DNA from: Gemmatimonadota bacterium
Lineage (GTDB): Bacteria > Gemmatimonadota > Gemmatimonadetes > Longimicrobiales > Gaopeijiaceae
Direction: 5' to 3'
NCBI GenBank assembly: GCA_016209885.1
Contig: JACQVF010000044.1
Span: 1-42,415, forward strand
Length of the DNA: 42,415 bases
Shown piece by piece: positions 1 through 8,554 of this stretch (position 1 is its first letter; every line of letters starts with the position of its first letter). The translations under genes and the position numbers were made by a program. The notes under the pieces were generated by a model. It worked only from the letters and a program-made list of their open reading frames with translations. It had not been told where the DNA came from and did no database searches.

Positions 1-632
<632 letters not shown>

Positions 633-677
633 TGCAGCACCCCCTTTCTGTGAAACAGTCCAAACCAGTCCAAACGC

Positions 678-1064
678 TCACCCCGGCATCGACCTCCGCG
701 CGAGACACGCTCGCACTGCCTGGAGGTTCCAGATGCTCGCGACGATGACTGCCACAAACCCCGCCAACGCCAGCGGCACCCAAGCTGGAACACCGCCCAC
801 CGTGATGAGGCCCCCTAGGAGCCCCACGACGAGCGGCCCACCACGTCCGTGACACCGGCGGCCCTGCCATAGCCCCCAAATCGTCACCCCAACGCCGAGG
901 ATGAGCAGCGGAATGAGGATTGCGTCTCGCAATAGGAACCCCAGGCCGATCGCTGAAACGACCCCGATGACCGGGGCTACTCCCGCGCAGCACAGCAGCG
1001 TCACGGCGGAGCCAACCAGCCCACCTCCGGTCGCGCGGCGCGAAGCCCGCGTCCGGTTCAGCAT
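678..1064 (-). CDS. MerC/MerT-like mercury transport membrane protein
   Basis: A 128-residue protein with about four hydrophobic segments. The first carries the vicinal cysteine pair (TLLCCAG) typical of Mer inner-membrane importers, which pass Hg(II) from periplasm to cytoplasm. Another cysteine lies in RRCHGR after the second segment. I chose ATG 1064 because GGTGA lies about 5 nt upstream; ATG 1082 is possible and adds six residues. It sits between the outer-membrane protein gene and the merA remnant, as expected for a mer transporter. Assignment to MerC, MerT or a related subfamily is not resolved by eye. With merA broken, import without reduction would make sense only if another Hg sink exists. 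Confidence 0.7.
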   Translation of the reverse strand: MLNRTRASRRATGGGLVGSAVTLLCCAGVAPVIGVVSAIGLGFLLRDAILIPLLILGVGVTIWGLWQGRRCHGRGGPLVVGLLGGLITVGGVPAWVPLALAGFVAVIVASIWNLQAVRACLARRSMPG

Positions 1065-1167
1065 ATCGTCACCGTGCTGCATGGCCGTGGCCCGTTGCGA
1101 TCGTTGAAGCAGGATGCTGCCACGCCGCTGCTTGGCGGGCATGGACCAGGGCCAAGGGCATAGACGG

Positions 1168-2097
1168 TCAGGGACCGAAGGGAAAGAAGACCGTGCGGGC
1201 CCCGATGGCGATCGACCAGTCCTGGCCCAGGCGCATACCGTGCAGGTCGCGTAGGACAGGTAGCTGGAGCGACGCATCGAAGGCCCAGTTAGGAAGGGGG
1301 ATGAGCTGAAGGCCCGGCGAGAGCATGAGCGTGCGCCCTCCGGTGTCCGGCAGCCTCTCGTCACCTTGCGTGGCAACCCGCTCGACCGTGCCATTGAGTT
1401 CCAGGTAGGCAGCCAGCGAGACGTCGCGCAAGCTCCGGTAGGCTGCCGGGAAGATCCGGTACCCGACGGCCGCGTCGTACCGGAACCGGTCGCCGACCCT
1501 CACCCCGTCCACAGCGGACGTGGCCGCGATGTAAGCGGCCGCCCCGTGGACGCCGGACCGGTCGTTCACGTAACTGTAGACGAGCTGTCCGGTGAGGTCT
1601 ACCGTGCCGCTGCCCAGGCGGAGAGGCGGTGGGAGCAGGGCGCCGTTTCCCTCCGTCTCACCCGTCGGCAGCCCCAGCCCGGCGAACAGAGCGAGTCGAC
1701 GATTGCCCGCCACGAAGTCCCTCGCCAGGAGCTCCTGCTTCACCACGAGGAACGCGTCGCCCAAGCCAGCGCTCGTCCGTCGGCTTCCCGAACGCTCTAC
1801 CGTCTTCCGGAGGTAAGGGATGCCGGCCATCAGAATCGTGTGTGGGGTCACCCCGTGCGGAACCATGAGCGCGACCGCATCGACGCCGACGCGGAGCCGA
1901 TCCGGGTTCGCGACCTCGCGTCCGTCCAGGAGAAGCGATCCCATTTCCACGTGCTGGTAGAGGACGCGCACGCTGCTCTCGGCGAGGGGAAGGGGGAGCG
2001 CCGTGGGCATGTGGAACGGCATGGCCTGGGCGAGGCCAGGCGACGGCCGGGCCCAGAGCAGCAGGAGTGCCCAGACTGGCGCTGCGATGGCGCGCAT
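1168..2097 (-). CDS. Outer-membrane beta-barrel protein of the mer-like cluster
   Basis: A 309-residue secreted protein: a signal peptide (MRAIAAPVWALLLLWARPSPGLAQA) is followed by alternating amphipathic strands ending in an aromatic strand (ARTVFFPFGP), as in outer-membrane barrels. Its style (VALMVPHGVTPHTILMAGIPY, repeated strands of the form YRSLRDVSLAAYLEL) resembles the MetA-pathway/transporter-like barrel family found beside metal-resistance genes. The ATG at 2097 was chosen because it begins the signal peptide; the open frame extends upstream without signal character. It lies 11 bp after the HMA protein gene, so the two are probably co-transcribed. A role as a metal or solute channel is inference. 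Confidence 0.68.
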   Translation of the reverse strand: MRAIAAPVWALLLLWARPSPGLAQAMPFHMPTALPLPLAESSVRVLYQHVEMGSLLLDGREVANPDRLRVGVDAVALMVPHGVTPHTILMAGIPYLRKTVERSGSRRTSAGLGDAFLVVKQELLARDFVAGNRRLALFAGLGLPTGETEGNGALLPPPLRLGSGTVDLTGQLVYSYVNDRSGVHGAAAYIAATSAVDGVRVGDRFRYDAAVGYRIFPAAYRSLRDVSLAAYLELNGTVERVATQGDERLPDTGGRTLMLSPGLQLIPLPNWAFDASLQLPVLRDLHGMRLGQDWSIAIGARTVFFPFGP

Positions 2098-2108
2098 GGG
2101 TCTATGCC

Positions 2109-2519
2109 TCACTCGCCGGTCGAGGCGCGGGGAGACGCCCGATCCGGCGCTGGCTCCGGAGAGCCTCCCCGGCCAGCCACGCGCTTGATCCCGGTCACCG
2201 CGAAGCCAGCTTCCTGCACGACCGCCCGGAGCCGCTCGTCGCTCAACTGTGCGCCGTCGCCCAGGTCCAGCACCACCAGACCGGTCTTCAACTCTACGCT
2301 CACGCGTTCGACCGCCTCCAGCTTCTTCAGCTTCTTCTCCAGCCCGTAGGCACAAAGGGGGCACGAGAGGCCGGTCACGCGCAGCTCGATGCGCTCCGGC
2401 GCGGCAGCGGGCACACGCGGCGCCGGCTCTCCCGCCTCGTGGACGTCCACTGGCGCAGCGACCGCCGCGGTGCCGAGGAGGAGTCCGAGCACAATTCCTG
2501 AGGTTCCCGTTCGAAACAT
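2109..2519 (-). CDS. Secreted HMA (MerP-like) metal-binding protein
   Basis: A 136-residue protein with a signal peptide (about residues 1-22) and one heavy-metal-associated domain at about 43-115. The metal site is the variant GLSCPLCAYG rather than the common GMTCxxC, followed by LEKKLKKLEAVERVSVEL, the typical HMA helix and strand. It is likely a periplasmic metal chaperone delivering ions to the Mer-type transporters. The C-terminal 20 residues are Pro/Glu/Ser-rich and probably disordered. A very similar CPFCAYGLEKKL domain occurs in the protein encoded at 4423-4971, so the cluster holds two paralogous HMA units. Confidence 0.78.
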   Translation of the reverse strand: MFRTGTSGIVLGLLLGTAAVAAPVDVHEAGEPAPRVPAAAPERIELRVTGLSCPLCAYGLEKKLKKLEAVERVSVELKTGLVVLDLGDGAQLSDERLRAVVQEAGFAVTGIKRVAGRGGSPEPAPDRASPRASTGE

Positions 2520-2608
2520 GTCAATGCCTCCTTTTCAGATTGGCTTGCACGAATTCGAGCGACGACCGTACCCACACGGCAGGCGTTCGAGCGCGGTCGT
2601 CCGACGGG

Positions 2609-3475
2609 CTACGCGCGGGAGCGGACGAGCCGGTGGGCCCGCGCCCAGGTACCCGCGGCGCCCCCCGCGAGGGAGCCCAGCAGCAGCCCGAGGGCGACCG
2701 TCCCGGTGATCATCGTTTCTTCGAGTCCCGCCTGCAGCACGAGCACTGGGGCGGCGAGGATGGTGAAGAGCACGGCTTCCGCAATCCCCGTGGCCCAGCG
2801 AGCGCCAGCGCCGGACCAGACGTAGGCGGCCACGCCGAGGGGGATTCCCGCGTACGCGGCCGCGACGCCCAGATAGACCACGCACACCTGGCCTAAGGAC
2901 ATGGGGTCATCCCCAAACAGGGCGAGCCGGCATATCTCGAACGTCGCAGGAAGTGGGAGCACCAGGCTCAGGGCCACGTAGCCCCCCAGGGCACCGACAG
3001 CCCCCAGGAGGACGGCACGCACCGCTCGCGGCGTCGAGCTTCTCATGATCCCACCCGCAACGATCGCCAGGGCGGCCGACAGCGAAAGGCTCAGCGTGGC
3101 GACGCCGGCGTGGCCCAGAGGGGCCATCGTGCCCCGGAGATGCGTCCCCACCATGATGAGCAGCGCCGCGGCCGTCCCCAGCGCTACGGGTGCCGCCAGC
3201 TCGTCCCGCACTGTGGCCCACAAAGGGCCAAAGACACCGCCGGGGGCAGACCGTGAGCGCCGGGCGTAGGCGAAGACCCGCTTCCGGACGGACGACGGCG
3301 CCTTTGCGTCGATGCTCGCGGGAAGCGCTTCCCACGCTCGCCGCAGCGCGTGGAGCTCGGCCGCGCACGCCGGACATGCGGCCACGTGTTCCAGCACGCT
3401 CGCCTCCGCCCGCGGCTTGAGGCGGCCGGTCAGCAGCTCCAGAAAATCCAACCTGATGTCCGGGCACTCCCGCAT
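2609..3475 (-). CDS. Membrane zinc-finger (zf-HC2-type) protein, putative anti-sigma factor
   Basis: A 288-residue protein. The N-terminus has the anti-sigma zinc finger pattern C4 ... H30-V-A-A-C34-P-A-C37, followed by a linker (about 45-95) and roughly six hydrophobic segments to the C-terminus. Anti-sigma factors of this type hold an ECF sigma factor at the membrane. The only ECF sigma gene nearby is the divergent one at 5443, so they may be partners, although they are not adjacent. GGAGTGA lies 7 nt before ATG 3475, and the previous reading frame ends only 6 bp upstream. The long polytopic membrane part is larger than in ordinary anti-sigma factors and may itself sense or transport something. 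Confidence 0.68.
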   Translation of the reverse strand: MRECPDIRLDFLELLTGRLKPRAEASVLEHVAACPACAAELHALRRAWEALPASIDAKAPSSVRKRVFAYARRSRSAPGGVFGPLWATVRDELAAPVALGTAAALLIMVGTHLRGTMAPLGHAGVATLSLSLSAALAIVAGGIMRSSTPRAVRAVLLGAVGALGGYVALSLVLPLPATFEICRLALFGDDPMSLGQVCVVYLGVAAAYAGIPLGVAAYVWSGAGARWATGIAEAVLFTILAAPVLVLQAGLEETMITGTVALGLLLGSLAGGAAGTWARAHRLVRSRA

Positions 3476-3481
3476 ACTAGC

Positions 3482-3850
3482 TCACTCCGTCGCAGGGACC
3501 TCCCGCTGTCTCCATACAGGTAAACGGACGAGCCCCGCGCCAGGTAACGCTGTCTCGTGCTCTTCGGCAGCCAGCGCCTCCGGAGACCGGCCGGGCTTCG
3601 GGAGCAGCCGCCCGCCGAAGCTGTTCAGGAGCACCGTGGTCACGCTGGCCGCCATGGCAATCATGGCCCAGACCGGGTGCGGGAGCCCGGTGGCGTAGAG
3701 CGGCACGCCCAGCCCGTTGAAGACAAAGGCCAGCCAGAGGTTCTGGGCGGTTTTGCGGTAGCTCTGGCTGCCGATGTGGTAGGCGTCCACCGCCGCGGAG
3801 AGCCGCTCACCGATGAGGATCACGTCGCTGGATTCGATCGCAATGTCGGT
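3482..3850 (-). pseudogene. C-terminal remnant of a P1B-type metal ATPase
   Basis: The frame encodes TDIAIESSDVILIGERL followed by AQNLWLAFVFNGLGVPLYATG and two hydrophobic segments, the end of a heavy-metal P-type ATPase (hinge after GDGINDAPAL, then the last transmembrane pair). Nothing upstream of 3850 in frame resembles the rest of the enzyme: the GDGxND motif, phosphorylation DKTGT, CPC segment and N-terminal metal domains are all absent, and a TGA precedes within about 60 bp. About 110 of an expected 650-800 residues remain, so the enzyme cannot work. The remnant lies between the Mer-type transporter and the zinc-finger protein, consistent with loss of an efflux pump from this cluster. 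Confidence 0.8.
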
Positions 3851-4027
3851 CCGCCGACCTTGAGGTGCAGGCTCTCCCGCAACCCCCCTCCGCCGTCACC
3901 ATGCGGTCCGCTCTCTTCGCCAGCGGTGTCTGTCGATTCCGGGCCGCAGGCGCCCGGCGAACCGTCCGCCATCATGCAGCGGTCGAGCCCTCGTTTCTGG
4001 CCGTCTCCAGACCGATGTTCATCTCAG

Positions 4028-4426
4028 TCAGTACCCGAGGGCGTTCGCGATGGGCAGGGAGAGATACGCGGCGACGAACCCAACCGTATACAGGGTCACC
4101 GAGCTCCAGTAGACCCGCCGCATCCAGCGTCCCAGCGGGTGCGACGGGTGGCAGACGCCGCCCGGCTGGCATGCCGCCCCACCCGAGCGGTAGAGCGCCC
4201 AATAGTTCGCTACGAGCAAGAGCCCAGACAAAAGGAAGATCCATTCCTTATGTTGGCTCAGGCTCACCAGCCAGGGGGCGGTGGAGACCAGCGACGCCAC
4301 CACGGAGCCGGCGCCCACGGAGACGAGGGCGATCGGGAGGGCGCAGCAGACCAGCGTCCCCATCACCGCCACGGGCACCGCGCCCGTGAGGACTTCCCTC
4401 CACCGTTGGAGTAAGGCAGCGTTCAT
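4028..4426 (-). CDS. MerT-like mercuric transport protein
   Basis: A 132-residue membrane protein with three or four hydrophobic segments. The first carries the Mer-type cysteine pair (TLVCCALPIALVSVGAGS); the loop after segment 3 has more cysteines (GGAACQPGGVCHPSHP), resembling the cytoplasmic Cys pair of MerT. It would move Hg(II) or a related soft metal across the inner membrane after handover from the HMA protein. Its ATG overlaps the stop of the upstream HMA gene by 4 bp (ATGA), so the two are translationally coupled, which supports donor and transporter pairing. The sequence is clearly different from the shorter transporter at 678-1064. Confidence 0.75.
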   Translation of the reverse strand: MNAALLQRWREVLTGAVPVAVMGTLVCCALPIALVSVGAGSVVASLVSTAPWLVSLSQHKEWIFLLSGLLLVANYWALYRSGGAACQPGGVCHPSHPLGRWMRRVYWSSVTLYTVGFVAAYLSLPIANALGY

Positions 4427-4971
4427 CGGCCTGACCCTCCGGCCCGAATATGTTCGATGCCACGGAGCGCGAAGCCGGCATCCTTCACGATGCGCGCCAG
4501 CTCCTCGTCCGGGACCGTCTTACCGCGCTTCAGCTCCAGATAAACGTTGCCCGCGTTCAGGCCGATATCGATCCGGCCCGTGGCCTCGAGCGCTTCCAGC
4601 TTCTTCTCGAGCCCGTACGCGCAGAACGGGCAGGCGAGTCCATCCACGGTGAGGACGACCCGGCCCGCATCGGCGGTAAGGGTGACCGTCTCTGTCACCC
4701 CATAGGCCACGTGGACCGGGACCGTCCACTCATCGCCTTCCGTTTCGAGCTCCAGCTCCAGAGCCAGCCCGCCCCGGTAGAGCGTGTGGGGTCCGACCCC
4801 GAAGATCGGCTCGTGCCGGAGCACGGGACCCTGCGGGCGGCCCGCGCCGCTCGCCACGGCCCACCCGGGCGCTCTCAGCCCCTGGGCCGCAGCGGCGCTC
4901 ACGCCACCACCCGACGCGAGAAGTGCCCCCAAGAGAGCCGCCACGGCGACTCGCTTCCCCCTTCGTGTCAT
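4423..4971 (-). CDS. Secreted HMA protein with an outer-membrane-barrel-like N-terminus (chimera)
   Basis: A 182-residue protein. A signal peptide (about 1-28) is followed by a segment with the look of the first strands of a mer-cluster outer-membrane barrel (EPIFGVGPHTLYRGG, LALELELE, VPVHVAYGVTETVTLT). The C-terminal 75 residues are an HMA domain with GLACPFCAYGLEKKL. The start ATG 4971 directly follows a GGGGGG-containing ribosome site and begins the signal peptide. It is the first gene of the minus-strand mer-like series. The join between the barrel start and the HMA domain is abrupt, suggesting an internal deletion that fused two genes in frame. It could still export the HMA domain. Confidence 0.7.
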   Translation of the reverse strand: MTRRGKRVAVAALLGALLASGGGVSAAAAQGLRAPGWAVASGAGRPQGPVLRHEPIFGVGPHTLYRGGLALELELETEGDEWTVPVHVAYGVTETVTLTADAGRVVLTVDGLACPFCAYGLEKKLEALEATGRIDIGLNAGNVYLELKRGKTVPDEELARIVKDAGFALRGIEHIRAGGSGR

Positions 4972-5442
4972 GCCCCCCTCCGGGTCCAGATGGAATCCAC
5001 GTTTCGTCCTTTCGATGGGTGTCCGCACGGCTCGCGGCTCCCTCCCTGCGAGGGCCGGCACGCGCTCTGCGGGGCGCCTCCTGTCTGGACTTCGTGGCGT
5101 GACCGGCCGATCTTGGCCGCCTGGTGGGTATGCGAACTCCGCGCACTCAGTCTCCAGCTTCCACGCCGCCACCAGCGGACGCGCCGCTCGAGCCGCGCTG
5201 AGCAGCAGTGCCCGCGCCCGCGCCGTTACGCCGCGCCTACGTGCCGCGTTTCACTACGTAAACGGAGGGAGGCGCACGAAGGTAACAATGGCCTGGGCAG
5301 CTCGAAGCGTTGAGTCCGGCAGGACGCGTCCCCCGGGATCGGTGCGGCGATGCGCCGACGGGCCGGCGCGCCGGCCGCCGCCGGGAGAGGTGAACGAACG
5401 GCTGCGCCCACGCGGCGAGCGCGCCCGGCGGGAATACACCCG
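4972..5442. other. Divergent intergenic region between the mer-like cluster and the ECF sigma gene
   Basis: This 471-bp stretch separates the minus-strand HMA gene from the plus-strand sigma gene and must hold the promoters of both. I see a near-palindrome GTTTCACTACGTAAAC at 5248-5263 and an ECF-like promoter candidate on the minus strand (listed separately). No convincing coding sequence or MerR-type operator was found. Confidence 0.4.
5225..5253 (-). promoter_or_regulatory. Candidate ECF-type promoter for the mer-like cluster
   Basis: On the minus strand TGAAAC (5253-5248) is followed after exactly 17 bp by CGTAAC (5230-5225). ECF sigma factors commonly recognise an AAC-containing -35 and a CGT-containing -10, and an ECF sigma gene is the divergent neighbour. 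The -35 half overlaps the near-palindrome at 5248-5263. It lies about 250 bp upstream of the first minus-strand gene, which is long, so confidence is low. Confidence 0.28.
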
Positions 5443-6000
5443 GTGAGCGGATCGCAGGAGGAACGGTCCGCCCCGGACGACGCCCTGATGGCGCGATACA
5501 CCCAGGGCGACATGGACGCCTTCGGGGAGCTCTACGCCCGCTACGAGCGCCCGCTCTTCGGCTTCTGCCTCCGGTACTTGGGCGACCCGGATGCCGCCGC
5601 GGACGCATTCCAGGAAGTGTTCAAACGGGTCGTCCATGCCCGGGAAGCGTACGAGCCACGGGGACGTTTCCGGAGCTGGATCTTCACCATCGCCCGGCGC
5701 ATCTGCACGGACAGCGTTCGCCAGGCCCGTTCCGGAGCGCCCCTCGAGGTCGCCGCCGCCGCCTGGCCGGAGGCGATAGCGTTGCAGCCGCGCTTCGAGA
5801 ACCGCGTGGCCCACGCGGACGAGGTCCGGCGCCTCCTGGCCCCGCTTCCCGACGAGCAGCGCGAGGCGCTCCTGCTCAGCAAGTACGAGGGCCTCAGCTA
5901 CGCCGAGATCGCCGAGATCACGGGGAGCAGCGAAGCGGCGGTGAAGCAGAAGGTTTATCGCGCTATTCAGACCGTGCGCGCACTGCTCGAACGGCAGTAA
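5443..6000 (+). CDS. ECF-type RNA polymerase sigma factor
   Basis: A 185-residue sigma-70-family protein of the extracytoplasmic-function class. Region 2 spans about residues 15-85 (YTQGDMDAFGELYARYERPLFGFCLRYLGD, DAFQEVF, FRSWIFTIARR). Region 4 spans about 125-180 (LPDEQREALLLSKYEGLSYAEIAEITGSSEAAVKQKVYRA), with the helix-turn-helix that reads the -35 element. I chose GTG 5443; ATG 5488 would remove the start of region 2. It is divergent from the mer-like cluster and probably controls it. The likely partner is the membrane zinc-finger protein at 2609-3475, because no anti-sigma gene follows directly downstream. Confidence 0.85.
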   Translation: MSGSQEERSAPDDALMARYTQGDMDAFGELYARYERPLFGFCLRYLGDPDAAADAFQEVFKRVVHAREAYEPRGRFRSWIFTIARRICTDSVRQARSGAPLEVAAAAWPEAIALQPRFENRVAHADEVRRLLAPLPDEQREALLLSKYEGLSYAEIAEITGSSEAAVKQKVYRAIQTVRALLERQ

Positions 6001-6187
6001 ACCTCGTAGGCGAAGGGCGGGCCCCGCGATGGTGTTGCGAGGCTGAGAATTTGGTCGGCCGGTACCGCCGGTAACGCGCGTTGGTACGCGGGGGTTCCGG
6101 GATGAGCCCCTCCCGCTCGTCGAAGCGCACCGTGTCAACGCGGACCCCAGCTCGCTCCGCCACCTGCCCGATCCTGAACCGTTCCAT
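5963..6187 (-). pseudogene. MerR-family regulator, N-terminal fragment
   Basis: From ATG 6187 (AGGAG 4 nt upstream) the frame reads MERFRIGQVAERAGVRVDTV and EREGLIPEPPRTNARYRRYR, the DNA-binding winged helix of a MerR-family protein. After about 42 residues the similarity stops and the frame runs on as unrelated sequence to a stop at 5963, overlapping the end of the sigma gene. The dimerisation helix and the metal-binding cysteines are missing. The usual Tyr in the wing (RYYEREGL) is Asp here. It is most likely the broken classical regulator of the mer locus, leaving the ECF sigma as the remaining regulator in view. Confidence 0.75.
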
Positions 6188-6229
6188 CGGGCTCCTCATC
6201 GCAATCGAGAGCGGCGGTGGAGGTCGCCT

Positions 6230-7465
6230 TCACCTTTCGGTGAGGCGCACGTCGCGCACCTCCTCCGTGGCCTGGAGTCGCCACCGGTAGACGGTATAGG
6301 CAATCGGCTCTTCGTTCTCGTAGCCGATGCGCCGTCGTCTCGCTTCGTCCAAGAGGTGATACCGGACCTCGACGTCAAGCTCGGCCGGCGGCGGGTCGGA
6401 GTCTCTCCGGTAGGTGAACGTGTAGGTCCGCTCCGCCCCGCTCGCCAGTCGCGTATCCCAGAGATCGACGATGAACGGACGCCACATGATCGTGCGTCTC
6501 AACGTGTGAGTTCGCGCTTTCAACACCGTCCCATCGCGATCGGTCACGCGGACGTCGACCGTGAGATGCCGATCCGGAGTGCCGGTCGGCAGGTAGTGGG
6601 CCGCCCCGGCGTTGGCGAGCCTGATGCTCGCCGTCATGCGAGAGCGGCCGTCGGCCGTGACGCTCACTCGGACGACGAGGGCGCGCCGGACGGCTTCCGG
6701 ATCCTGCCCGCCCCTCCACAGATGGCGTCTGCCTGACCTCGGCTGCCCGCCGTTCCACACGGGTCGCTCGACGCCGGGCATGTGACAGGTGGTACAGTGG
6801 ATCCGGCCGGCCGTCCCTTCCGTGATCTCGGCTACCGTACCGCACGGAGGAATCCGATAAAAAGTGTCCCACCGGTTTCCCGAGACCACGTGACATCGCT
6901 GACAGGCGCCGATGCCATCGGTCATCGCGGAATCTCGCCGCGTCGAATGCGCCGCAGCCGTATCGCCGTAGGGTCCGATGATGACGCCGTCCTTCACGTG
7001 GCAGACCGCGCAGGTGACGCCCTCGTTGCGCAGCGCGCCATCGAAGGCTTCGTTTGGCGCCAGGATCGGCTCGAACTTCGCGCGGTCCCGGAAGCCCAAC
7101 ACGAGATGCTCCTGCTGGTTTTGGAGCGGCGTGTGGCAATTCAGGCAGATCTGCTGCGAGCCATCGAACGCGAAGTCGACCTGAAAATAGGGGTCCGACC
7201 ACGCCTTGGCGTGTCTGCTGTCGGCCCACTCCTGGTAGATGGCTGAATGGCAGCCGCCGCACAGCGCCGCCGAGAGCGAGCGCAGACCCTGCGGGGGCGT
7301 CGTCACCGGAATGGGCCGCTCGAAGTGCTCGCCAACCACGAAGATGTTCATCGGGCGGACCATCCGGTAGACCAGGAACGCCACCGCCACAACCACGACG
7401 AGGTAGGCGACGAACTTCCCCGCGTACCGTGTAATCATCGAGTGCCACCGTGTCACGACGCGCAC
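6230..7465 (-). CDS. Membrane-anchored pentaheme cytochrome c
   Basis: A 411-residue protein with one N-terminal membrane anchor (about 16-33) and five CxxCH haem-binding motifs: CGGCH (69), CLNCH (107), CAVCH (152), CQRCH (188) and CTTCH (224). The spacing and the HAKAW and HCTTCHMPGV contexts resemble the cytochrome c554-like multihaem group. The C-terminal half (about 245-411) lacks haem motifs and looks beta-rich. The GTG start at 7465 is chosen because AGGAGG lies 4 nt upstream; an upstream start has no such site. It would face the periplasm and carry electrons, but no reductase or oxidase gene adjoins it, so its partner is unknown. Confidence 0.85.
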   Translation of the reverse strand: MRVVTRWHSMITRYAGKFVAYLVVVVAVAFLVYRMVRPMNIFVVGEHFERPIPVTTPPQGLRSLSAALCGGCHSAIYQEWADSRHAKAWSDPYFQVDFAFDGSQQICLNCHTPLQNQQEHLVLGFRDRAKFEPILAPNEAFDGALRNEGVTCAVCHVKDGVIIGPYGDTAAAHSTRRDSAMTDGIGACQRCHVVSGNRWDTFYRIPPCGTVAEITEGTAGRIHCTTCHMPGVERPVWNGGQPRSGRRHLWRGGQDPEAVRRALVVRVSVTADGRSRMTASIRLANAGAAHYLPTGTPDRHLTVDVRVTDRDGTVLKARTHTLRRTIMWRPFIVDLWDTRLASGAERTYTFTYRRDSDPPPAELDVEVRYHLLDEARRRRIGYENEEPIAYTVYRWRLQATEEVRDVRLTER

Positions 7466-7604
7466 GATTCCTCCTCGCTTCCGGAGCACGCAGCGCTACT
7501 GCCGCCTGTCGGTCCTGGACACGTCTGGACCGAGCATCGTCAGCGTCCGACAGCGCGTCCCGGTCTCCACTCGACTAGCCGGCGCTCTTACTCCTCGCAG
7601 TCGC

Positions 7605-7883
7605 ATGTACGCGGACCGAAAAGGATGGCCGCTGGAAGAAGCAGTGGTCCGGCTTCGACATTCCAAGGTCCACGCCGAGGACGGGGAGCGGTGCGAGACC
7701 GGACAGACGCGGATGGACCAGCTAGACCGAGAGATCACCCTGGTCGGCCCGCTCGATGAGGACCAGCGCGCCCGCCTGCTAGAAATCGCCAACCGCTGCC
7801 CGGTACACCGCAGCCTCAACACCGACGTCCGGATCACCACGGAGCTGAGCGATGACGCGGTGGTGCGAACGACAGGCGCCTGA
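7605..7883 (+). pseudogene. OsmC-family peroxiredoxin-like protein, C-terminal fragment
   Basis: The 92-residue frame begins with YADRKGWPLEEAVVRLRHSK and continues to LLEIANRCPVHRSL and VRITTEL, the C-terminal half of an OsmC-type thiol peroxidase, including the second active-site cysteine in NRCPVH. The N-terminal half, which supplies the first cysteine (usually GACTxMT) and the dimer core, is missing; upstream in frame I read only LAGALTPRSRM. It is therefore a decayed gene unless a distant start is used. Its neighbours are a haem cytochrome and a thioredoxin-like gene. Confidence 0.75.
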
Positions 7884-7975
7884 GGTGATGTCAGCCATCC
7901 GGCGATCGACCGGCAAACCTGTGTTCAGCGGCCGGCACCACCCGCGGCCGGAAGAACCGCCCCCTCATCCGCTCT

Positions 7976-8554
7976 TCAGGCCGCCCACAGACTCTCGCAG
8001 GGGCGGGTGCCCCGATATGGCGCGCCGTCCCCCATCGCGCCACACCAGATCAGGTCCGCGATCTCGGAGGCCGTTGTGGCCCCACGGTCCCGCGCGTACC
8101 ACCTCCGCAGCTCACGGTACCGCTCTTCGCTCGGGAGACGTCGACCTTGCCGATCAAACCACTGCTGGAGCGCCCTTGGCCGAGGGCCCCACCAGCCCTG
8201 TGCCTGTCCGTGCTCGTCCAGCAAGATGACAACCGGGACGGATCGGCTGCCGTTCGTGAGGTGACGGTCCATGAGTTCAGGGTATTCGTCGCGGCGGACG
8301 ATCCGCAACTCGACGTTCCCCGCTGCCTCGGCCAGGCGTGCGATCACGGGCAGCGTGTTCACCGCGTCCCCACACCAGTCTTCCCCGAGCGCGAGTAGCC
8401 GCCACCGCCCAGGCAGCACCCTGATGCGGTCGGCGGCCTGCTGCACATGCAGGGCTCGGCGCGCCATCGCATGCCACATGTCCTGACTGGCAGCGGAATC
8501 CTGAACGAACTGGTCGAAGGTCTTTCCCTTTTCGAATGCGCTGTCGTACCCCAT
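7976..8554 (-). CDS. Thioredoxin-family protein with a GEDWCGDA active site
   Basis: A 192-residue soluble protein. A helical N-terminus (about 1-45) is followed by a thioredoxin fold with LLALGEDWCGDAVNTLPVIARLAE (single cysteine C61), then RSVPVVILLDEHGQ, the strand with the cis-proline of the fold. A single-cysteine WCGD site marks the poorly characterised thioredoxin-family group that is common in soil bacteria; it cannot form the classical CxxC disulfide. ATG 8554 is preceded by GGGGAGACGGG. No operon partner is seen. The last residues (DLIWCGAMGDGAPYRGTRPCESLWAA) are outside the fold and may be a tail. Confidence 0.75.
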   Translation of the reverse strand: MGYDSAFEKGKTFDQFVQDSAASQDMWHAMARRALHVQQAADRIRVLPGRWRLLALGEDWCGDAVNTLPVIARLAEAAGNVELRIVRRDEYPELMDRHLTNGSRSVPVVILLDEHGQAQGWWGPRPRALQQWFDRQGRRLPSEERYRELRRWYARDRGATTASEIADLIWCGAMGDGAPYRGTRPCESLWAA

